A DNA stretch of 19,311 nucleotides from an uncultured Streptomyces sp. (GTDB taxonomy: Bacteria; Actinomycetota; Actinomycetes; Streptomycetales; Streptomycetaceae): NCBI GenBank assembly GCA_946480485.1, contig CAMLJW010000042.1, positions 1 through 19,311 on the forward strand, read 5' to 3'. Shown here piece by piece: positions 14,898 through 19,311 of the stretch (the stretch's first letter is position 1; every line of letters starts with the position of its first letter). Both the position numbers and the translations under genes were made by a program. The notes under the pieces were generated by a model. It did not search any database. It was not told the DNA's origin and worked only from the letters and a program-made list of their open reading frames with translations.

Positions 14898-15390
14898 CAC
14901 CGTGCCCGTCACCGCTCGGCTCACCGTCAACCGTCCCGACCAGATGCGGGAGTTGGGCCGCCGTCTGGCCAAGCTGCTGCGGGCCGGTGATCTCGTGATG
15001 CTCACCGGGGAGCTCGGCGCGGGCAAGACGACGCTGACCCGCGGGCTCGGCGAGGGGCTCGGTGTGCGGGGCGCGGTCACCTCCCCGACCTTCGTGATCG
15101 CGCGCGTGCACCCCGCCCTCGGTGACGGGCCACCACTGGTCCATGTGGACGCGTACCGCCTCGGCGGAGGGCTCGGCGAGATGGAGGACCTCGACCTCGA
15201 TGTCTCGCTGCCGGACTCGGTGGTCGTAGTGGAGTGGGGCGAGGGCAAGGTCGAGGAGCTCACCGAGGACCGGCTGCATGTCGTGATCCACCGGTCGGTG
15301 GGGGACACCACGGACGAGGTACGGCATGTCACGCTCACCGGAGTCGGGCAGCGGTGGGCGACGGTCGACCTGAACGGGCTATCGGCCTGA
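14863..15390 (+). CDS. tsaE: tRNA t6A biosynthesis ATPase TsaE
   Basis: TsaE is the P-loop ATPase that supports the TsaB-TsaD complex in making threonylcarbamoyl-adenosine at tRNA position 37. The Walker A motif GELGAGKTTLTRG (Lys55) is followed by SPTFVIARVHP, VHVDAYRL and VVVEWGEG, the TsaE signature blocks. The 175-aa length is typical for actinomycetes. The ATG at 14863 overlaps the hydrolase gene by 35 nt; a GTG at 14902 is a possible shorter start. tsaB and tsaD lie 1.2 kb downstream, separated by two small genes. Confidence 0.94.
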   Translation: MEAPAAPHDPADTVPVTARLTVNRPDQMRELGRRLAKLLRAGDLVMLTGELGAGKTTLTRGLGEGLGVRGAVTSPTFVIARVHPALGDGPPLVHVDAYRLGGGLGEMEDLDLDVSLPDSVVVVEWGEGKVEELTEDRLHVVIHRSVGDTTDEVRHVTLTGVGQRWATVDLNGLSA

Positions 15391-15401
15391 GCATCCGCCC
15401 A

Positions 15402-15476
15402 CTGCCGGCCCCGAGTGCCCGCCGGCTGCCGGCCCCGAGTGCCCCGCGCCCCCGGCTCGAGTCCCCGTGCCGGCAG
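15402..15476 (+). repeat. Short tandem repeat with a distant inverted copy
   Basis: A 19-nt unit CTGCCGGCCCCGAGTGCCC occurs at 15402-15420 and 15426-15444 (period 24), with a decayed third unit near 15452. GCCGGCAG at 15469-15476 is complementary to the start of either unit, so alternative hairpins could form after tsaE. Confidence 0.6.
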
Positions 15477-15527
15477 GGTTCCGACAAGACGTCGGGAAGA
15501 TGTTGCGTTCAGTGGGCTGGGCGTGAT

Positions 15528-15569
15528 CACATGGAGGTGAGCTTGTAGTTAGGTCTACCTAACCATGTG
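15528..15569. promoter_or_regulatory. Nested palindromes before the 54-codon gene
   Basis: GTTAGGT-CT-ACCTAAC (15548-15563) is an inverted repeat with perfect 7-bp arms. It lies inside a wider pair, CACATGG (15528-15534) with CCATGTG (15563-15569), and AGGT at 15535-15538 can also pair with ACCT at 15557-15560. It ends 12 nt before the ribosome binding site, so it may be an operator or an RNA switch. The TTAGG/CCTAA half-sites recall DtxR-type iron boxes, but the spacing is 5 nt too short. Confidence 0.5.
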
Positions 15570-15593
15570 CCCGACAGCCCCAGGAGGCGGCCC

Positions 15594-15758
15594 ATGCCGG
15601 CTGCAGAACGAGACGAGGCACGGCCGCGCGTGGTGGCAGGGGTGTCCATGCGGGACCTGCTGGCGTCGTGTGCCGCCGCCAAGGCCGTGTCCACGCCCCC
15701 GCGCGATCCCGCCCCCCGGGCGCCCGCGCCGGAGAAGCGCCACCGCGAGGCGGCGTAA
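15594..15758 (+). CDS. Small hypothetical protein (54 aa)
   Basis: The protein begins MPAAERDEARPRVVAG, then VSMRDLLASCAAAKAVSTPP, then a Pro/Ala-rich stretch and KRHREAA. A strong AGGAGG (15582-15587) lies 6 nt before the ATG, and codons have G/C-rich third positions, so it is probably translated. The MRDLLASCAAAKAVSTPP core seems familiar from small streptomycete proteins, but I know no function. There is no signal peptide or clear membrane helix. The nested palindrome just upstream suggests regulation separate from tsaE. Dispersed repeat copy C starts 6 nt after the stop. Confidence 0.7.
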   Translation: MPAAERDEARPRVVAGVSMRDLLASCAAAKAVSTPPRDPAPRAPAPEKRHREAA

Positions 15759-15764
15759 GTGCGA

Positions 15765-15826
15765 GAGGCGGTCGGGCTACCTCTGATCGGGTGGTCGTGC
15801 CCTGGCCCGCACACGTTAGACGTCGC
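15765..15826 (+). repeat. Dispersed intergenic repeat, copy C (diverged)
   Basis: GGCTACCTCTGATCGGGTGG then TCGTGCCCTGGCCCGCACAC follows the same order as copies A and D, after which the sequence diverges (GTTAGACGTCGCAG). Like the others it directly follows a plus-strand gene. Confidence 0.65.
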
Positions 15827-15830
15827 AGCG

Positions 15831-15852
15831 CCGCGCCCCTGACCGGGCGCGG
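15831..15852. terminator. Likely bidirectional terminator hairpin
   Basis: CCGCGCCC (15831-15838) pairs with GGGCGCGG (15845-15852) around a 6-nt loop. It lies between the ends of two convergent genes; there is no T-run, so strength is uncertain. Confidence 0.5.
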
Positions 15853-15889
15853 TACCGCACCAGCTTCGACAAGTCCGCCCAGGCCCCGC

Positions 15890-16471
15890 CTACTCGACGA
15901 CGACGACCTTCGTGCCGACTGCCGCGAACTTCCACATCGCTTCGCCGTCCTCGCGCGACTCGCGGATGCCGCCGAGCTTCTTCGAGGCTGCCGGCGCGGG
16001 CGTCGAGCCGTCGACCGCCGCGCTGAAGCCGATCGTGACGCCGTCCACGCTCGCGAAGCGGACGACGTGTTCGACGGCGACTCCGTCGGAGCCGGTGACC
16101 GCGGTGGAGCGCGAGGTGACCTGGTACGAGGCGGGCGCCGGGTCCACCGTGCCCGGTGTGACCCTGAAGGTACGCCGGACCTTGTCGTTCGCGCCGACCA
16201 GCCACACGCGGTCGTCGTCCACCGAGTAGACGATCCGTTCACCCGTGCCCGACCGGGCGGGCAGCGCCGCCGGGCCCCGCTGGTCGCCCGGGGCCTTCGA
16301 CGCGTGGGGCGTGGGTGACTCGGTGCGCTGCGGTCTGCCCAGATCGTCCGGCACGTTGGCCGATGCCCGGTAGGCGAGGAAGCCGACTGCGACGATCGCC
16401 GCGGCGGTGAGCCCGGCCACGAATCCCGAGCTGCTCCTAGCCACCTTGTGTGCCCACCTCTCGTACGGCAT
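15890..16471 (-). CDS. Membrane-anchored hypothetical protein
   Basis: From the ATG at 16471 the protein is 193 aa: a short basic head (MPYERWAHKVARSSSG), one membrane segment (FVAGLTAAAIVAVGFLAY), a Pro/Ser/Arg-rich linker and an extracytoplasmic domain of about 120 residues (ERIVYSVDDDRVWLVGANDK, FRVTPGTVDPAPASYQVTSR, VEHVVRFASVDGVTIGFSAA). I do not recognise the domain. The start was chosen because the membrane segment follows directly and GGAA lies about 8 nt upstream; a frame open to 16585 would overlap tsaB. It is divergent from tsaB, with an 83-nt gap, and convergent with the 54-codon gene. Confidence 0.78.
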   Translation of the reverse strand: MPYERWAHKVARSSSGFVAGLTAAAIVAVGFLAYRASANVPDDLGRPQRTESPTPHASKAPGDQRGPAALPARSGTGERIVYSVDDDRVWLVGANDKVRRTFRVTPGTVDPAPASYQVTSRSTAVTGSDGVAVEHVVRFASVDGVTIGFSAAVDGSTPAPAASKKLGGIRESREDGEAMWKFAAVGTKVVVVE

Positions 16472-16542
16472 ACGTCTTTTCCGTGACCGTAGCACCAGGG
16501 GCGGGCCGGTCCGGGGCGGCCGTGCCCAGGCCTCGGGCGCCG

Positions 16543-16548
16543 TAGGCT
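16543..16548 (+). promoter_or_regulatory. -10-like hexamer (TAGGCT) of leaderless tsaB
   Basis: TAGGCT fits TANNNT and ends 6 nt before the GTG of tsaB, with no ribosome binding site between them. Confidence 0.55.
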
Positions 16549-16554
16549 GTTCGT

Positions 16555-17208
16555 GTGCTCTTGCTCGCTCTGGATACCGCCACATCAGCCGTCACCGTCG
16601 CGCTGCACGACGGGACGTCCGTCGTCGCCTCGTCGAGCCGGACGGACGCTCGTCGGCACGGGGAGCTGCTGCTGCCCGCCGTCGACCGGGTGCTCGCCGA
16701 GGCAGCGCTGCGGCTCGACGCCGTCACCGCCGTCGTCGTCGGCGTGGGCCCCGGCCCGTACACCGGGCTGCGGGTCGGCCTGATGACCGCCGACACCTTC
16801 GGACTCGCGCTGGGCGTGCCCGTGTACGGCCTGTGCACGCTCGACGGCCTCGCGTACGCGGCCGACATGGGGAGCCCCTTCGTCGTGGCGACCGACGCCC
16901 GGCGCAAGGAGGTCTACTGGGCGCGGTACGCCGATTCCCGTACGCGGGTGACCGAGCCCGCCGTGGACCGGCCCGCCGAGATCGCCGAGGCCGTCGCCGG
17001 TCTGCCCGCCGTCGGCGCGGGTGCGCTGCTCTACCCCGACACCTTCCCCCACGCGCACGAGCCCGAGAACGTCTCGGCGGCGGCGCTCGCGTCCCTCGCG
17101 GCGAAGAAGCTGGCGAAGGGTGAGGAAATGCCGGCCCCCCGCCCGCTCTACCTGCGCCGCCCCGATGCCCAGGTGCCCAAGAACTACAAGGTGGTCACCC
17201 CCAAGTGA
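16555..17208 (+). CDS. tsaB: tRNA t6A biosynthesis protein TsaB
   Basis: TsaB is the non-catalytic ASKHA-fold partner of TsaD in the t6A complex. The start LLLALDTATSAVTVALHDG, then VVVGVGPGPYTGLRVGL (about residues 60-76), and VVATDARRKEVYWARY are family hallmarks. The 217-aa length is normal. It starts with GTG, probably leaderless, and is the first gene of the tsaB-rimI-tsaD operon; its stop overlaps the rimI GTG by 4 nt. Confidence 0.95.
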   Translation: MLLLALDTATSAVTVALHDGTSVVASSSRTDARRHGELLLPAVDRVLAEAALRLDAVTAVVVGVGPGPYTGLRVGLMTADTFGLALGVPVYGLCTLDGLAYAADMGSPFVVATDARRKEVYWARYADSRTRVTEPAVDRPAEIAEAVAGLPAVGAGALLYPDTFPHAHEPENVSAAALASLAAKKLAKGEEMPAPRPLYLRRPDAQVPKNYKVVTPK

Positions 17209-17723
17209 CTGCTGCGCTGCGCGAGATGCGCTGGTGGGACATCGATCCCGTACTGGCGCTCGAGAAGGCTCTGTTCCCCGAGGACGCCTGGTCGCGGGGC
17301 ATGTTCTGGTCGGAGCTCGCTCATTCCCGGGGGCCCGCGGCGACGCGGCGCTATGTCGTCGCGCAGGACGGTGAGCGGCTCGTCGGATACGGGGGCCTCG
17401 CCGCCGCGGGCCACGTGGGGGACGTACAGACCGTCGCCGTCGCCCGGGACCAGTGGGGTACCGGGCTCGGCGCGCTGATCCTGACCGAGCTGCTGCGGGC
17501 CGCTACCGCCTTCGAGTGCGCCGAGGTGATGCTCGAATGCCGGGTCGACAACATACGCGCCCAGAAGCTGTACGAGCGCTTCGGTTTTGAGCCCATCGGT
17601 TTCCGGCGCGGCTACTACCAGCCCGGCAGCGTCGACGCGCTGGTGATGCGACTGACCCCGGTGTCCGACAGCGGCTCCGCCGCGGGTTCCACCTCTGTAC
17701 AAGGAACAGATATCCATGGCTGA
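17205..17723 (+). CDS. rimI: Ribosomal protein S18-alanine N-acetyltransferase RimI
   Basis: RimI is a GNAT enzyme that acetylates protein N-termini (S18 in E. coli). The 172-aa protein has the N-terminal [22 protein letters not shown], the acetyl-CoA loop [15 protein letters not shown] (from residue 79) and the [19 protein letters not shown] block with Glu111 and Tyr123. The GTG start overlaps tsaB by 4 nt (GTGA) and its end overlaps tsaD by 8 nt, so the three are translationally coupled. The last ~18 residues (Ser/Gly-rich) are a non-conserved tail. Confidence 0.93.
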   Translation: MTAALREMRWWDIDPVLALEKALFPEDAWSRGMFWSELAHSRGPAATRRYVVAQDGERLVGYGGLAAAGHVGDVQTVAVARDQWGTGLGALILTELLRAATAFECAEVMLECRVDNIRAQKLYERFGFEPIGFRRGYYQPGSVDALVMRLTPVSDSGSAAGSTSVQGTDIHG

Positions 17724-18807
17724 CGAACCTCTTGTCCTCGGCATCGAAACCTCCTGCGACGAGACCGGCGTCGGCATCGTCCGCGGCACCACGCTGCTCG
17801 CGGACGCGGTCGCGTCGAGCGTCGACGAGCACGCGCGCTTCGGCGGCGTCGTACCGGAGGTCGCCAGTCGGGCACATCTGGAGGCGATGGTGCCCACCAT
17901 CGAGCGGGCGCTGAAGGAGGCGGGGGTGAGCGCGCGCGATCTCGACGGGATCGCTGTCACGGCCGGTCCCGGGCTCGCGGGCGCGCTGCTCGTCGGGGTC
18001 TCCGCGGCGAAGGCGTACGCGTACGCGCTGGGCAAGGCGATGTACGGCGTCAACCACCTGGCCTCGCACATCTGCGTGGACCAGCTGGAGCACGGCGCGC
18101 TGCCGGAGCCGACGATGGCGCTGCTGGTGTCCGGCGGCCACTCGTCGCTGCTGCTCTCCACGGACATCACCTCCGACGTACGGCCGATGGGCGCGACCAT
18201 CGACGACGCGGCGGGCGAGGCCTTCGACAAGATCGCGCGGGTGCTGAACCTGGGCTTCCCGGGCGGTCCGGTCATCGACCGGTACGCGCGGGAGGGCGAC
18301 CCGGGGGCGATCGCGTTCCCGCGCGGGCTGACCGGGCCGCGCGACCCGGCGTACGACTTCTCCTTCTCCGGTCTGAAGACCGCCGTGGCGCGCTGGATCG
18401 AGGCGAAGCGGGCGGCGGGGGAGGAGGTGCCGGTGCGCGATGTGGCCGCGTCCTTCCAGGAGGCGGTCGTGGACGTGCTGACGCGGAAGGCCGTGCGGGT
18501 GTGCAAGGACGAGGGTGTCGAGCATCTGATGATCGGTGGCGGTGTGGCCGCCAACTCGCGATTGAGGGTGCTCGCTCGGGAGCGTTGTGAGGCCGCGGGC
18601 ATCCGACTGCGGGTGCCCCGGCCCAAGTTGTGCACGGACAACGGCGCGATGGTGGCGGCGCTCGGCGCGGAGATGGTGGCGCGCGGGCGCGCCGCCTCCG
18701 ACTGGGACCTGTCGGCGGATTCCTCGCTGCCGGTGACTGATCCGCACGTCCCCGGACAGACGCATGATCACGTCCACGAGGTCAGCAAGGAGAACCTCTA
18801 CCCGTGA
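17716..18807 (+). CDS. tsaD: tRNA N6-adenosine threonylcarbamoyltransferase TsaD
   Basis: TsaD transfers the threonylcarbamoyl group to A37 of ANN-decoding tRNAs. The 363-aa protein has [15 protein letters not shown], the metal-binding NHLASHI motif (His114, His118), [33 protein letters not shown] and [13 protein letters not shown] (metal-ligand Asp308). ATG start with AAGGA about 10 nt upstream, within the end of rimI. A His/Asp-rich tail of about 30 residues follows the conserved domain. Confidence 0.97.
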   Translation: MADEPLVLGIETSCDETGVGIVRGTTLLADAVASSVDEHARFGGVVPEVASRAHLEAMVPTIERALKEAGVSARDLDGIAVTAGPGLAGALLVGVSAAKAYAYALGKAMYGVNHLASHICVDQLEHGALPEPTMALLVSGGHSSLLLSTDITSDVRPMGATIDDAAGEAFDKIARVLNLGFPGGPVIDRYAREGDPGAIAFPRGLTGPRDPAYDFSFSGLKTAVARWIEAKRAAGEEVPVRDVAASFQEAVVDVLTRKAVRVCKDEGVEHLMIGGGVAANSRLRVLARERCEAAGIRLRVPRPKLCTDNGAMVAALGAEMVARGRAASDWDLSADSSLPVTDPHVPGQTHDHVHEVSKENLYP

Positions 18808-19055
18808 CCGTCGCGTTGATGTGGGAGGCGCGTGCCGTCGCGGGGCGGGGCGAGGAGCTGCTGGCCTGGGTGCGGGCGCAGGAGCTGCCGCACCCGCCCC
18901 TGCGCCGGGAGACGCTGCGGGCGCCGCAGGACCGGGTGCTGGTGATCACGTGGTGGGATACGGCGTACGACGCAGTCCTTCCCGAACTTCCTGATCCCGA
19001 TGGGGGGTTGGTGACCCGGGCCGTGCACCGGTGGCGGTTCGAGTCGGTGGGGTGA
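18804..19055 (+). CDS. Small hypothetical protein, coupled to tsaD
   Basis: The 83-aa protein reads [20 protein letters not shown], then [31 protein letters not shown] and [11 protein letters not shown]. The alternation of strands and one helix recalls small dimeric alpha/beta-barrel (monooxygenase-like) proteins, which is only an impression. The GTG overlaps the tsaD stop by 4 nt and AAGGAG lies 11 nt upstream, so it is very likely translated with tsaD. There is no signal peptide and function is unknown. Confidence 0.8.
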   Translation: MTVALMWEARAVAGRGEELLAWVRAQELPHPPLRRETLRAPQDRVLVITWWDTAYDAVLPELPDPDGGLVTRAVHRWRFESVG

Positions 19056-19207
19056 GCGTCGGCTCACGCCGGCGCTCGGCCGGACGGAACACCCTGCACG
19101 GACAGAACACCCGGGGAGGCGTCACTCAGGACGTGAGTGGGTCGAGGCGGCCCGTAGCGACGCGCAGGGCCCGCCGCACAGGCCGGCGGCGGATCGGCGC
19201 CGGCTTC
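19056..19207. other. Intergenic region with a small hairpin
   Basis: No gene is recognisable. GGACGGAACACCC and GGACAGAACACCC form a short direct repeat (about 19082-19112). CACTCA (19123-19128) pairs with TGAGTG (19134-19139). Confidence 0.4.
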
Positions 19208-19311
19208 GAGGCTGTCCGGTTACCTCTGATCGGGCGGGCGGGGCCCGGCACGCACCCGTCCAGCGTTGTCGTCAGTCGCCGACGCTCCGCGTCGACTCCT
19301 TCCTCCGCCTT
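19208..19311 (+). repeat. Dispersed intergenic repeat, copy D (cut by window end)
   Basis: It matches copy A at 1501-1605 over its whole visible length with about nine differences, including one 1-nt gap. It again lies 3' of a plus-strand gene, about 150 nt after the stop. The window ends inside or at the end of the element. Confidence 0.75.

Noticed and set aside
13581..15530. A 649-codon open frame on the minus strand
   Set aside because: It is antisense to the hydrolase and tsaE genes, low-complexity Arg/Ser/Pro sequence, with no recognisable motif.
15548..15563. GTTAGGTCTACCTAAC as a DmdR1/IdeR iron box
   Set aside because: The half-sites look right, but canonical iron boxes have 7 nt between TTAGGT and ACCTAA; here there are 2, so a different regulator or an RNA role is more likely.
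1..19311. tRNA, rRNA or CRISPR features
   Set aside because: No cloverleaf with conserved T-arm, no rRNA sequence and no regularly spaced repeat-spacer array were seen by eye; the only close tandem repeats are the EGKA units and the 24-nt period units.

Overview
The window looks like chromosomal DNA of a Streptomyces or a close relative. The DNA is very GC-rich with G/C at third codon positions. The ribosomal proteins L17, L13 and S9 have the actinomycete form, including an acidic N-terminal extension on S9. Many genes start with GTG. There are XRE/DUF397/HATPase regulatory genes typical of Streptomyces, and intergenic repeats of a kind I associate with that genus.

Layout. 1-1472: the end of rplQ, a UUCG-capped terminator and truA. 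1473-2911: a dispersed repeat, a beheaded NlpC/P60 gene, and a convergent gene for a membrane-anchored protein. 2912-4280: a long leader, then the rplM-rpsI operon. 4281-5947: a repeat, a strong terminator and glmM. 5970-10091: an accessory segment holding a DUF389 membrane protein, an ATP-grasp gene remnant, an orphan 3' end of glmS, a DUF397 gene, an XRE regulator, a divergent RsbW-like ATPase and an Rpn/PD-(D/E)XK-like protein with EGKA repeats and one TTA codon. 10277-15390: acpS, nnr, alr, an alpha/beta hydrolase and tsaE. 15391-16471: a 54-codon gene behind a perfect palindrome, and a convergent membrane-anchored protein. 16555-19055: tsaB-rimI-tsaD and a small conserved-looking gene, overlapping head to tail. 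19056-19311: an intergenic stretch ending inside another copy of the dispersed repeat.

How the genes work together. Most of the housekeeping genes serve translation (rplQ, truA, rplM, rpsI, tsaE/tsaB/tsaD for tRNA t6A, rimI) or cell-wall precursors (glmM for glucosamine-1-phosphate, alr for D-alanine). acpS activates acyl carrier proteins and nnr repairs damaged NAD(P)H.

The most notable observation is a 45-nt fragment at 7352-7396 that encodes the conserved GlmS C-terminus, VDQPRNLAKSVTVE plus stop, with no glmS body in the window. It sits at the junction between the ATP-grasp remnant and the DUF397 gene, whose last residues are read from the opposite strand of the glmS tail. This suggests that glmS, which as I recall lies between glmM and acpS in other streptomycetes, was lost or displaced here by deletion or by an element that used its 3' end. 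Other points are a four-copy dispersed repeat always just 3' of plus-strand genes, and seven genes with a -10-like hexamer 6-8 nt before the start codon, as expected for leaderless mRNAs.
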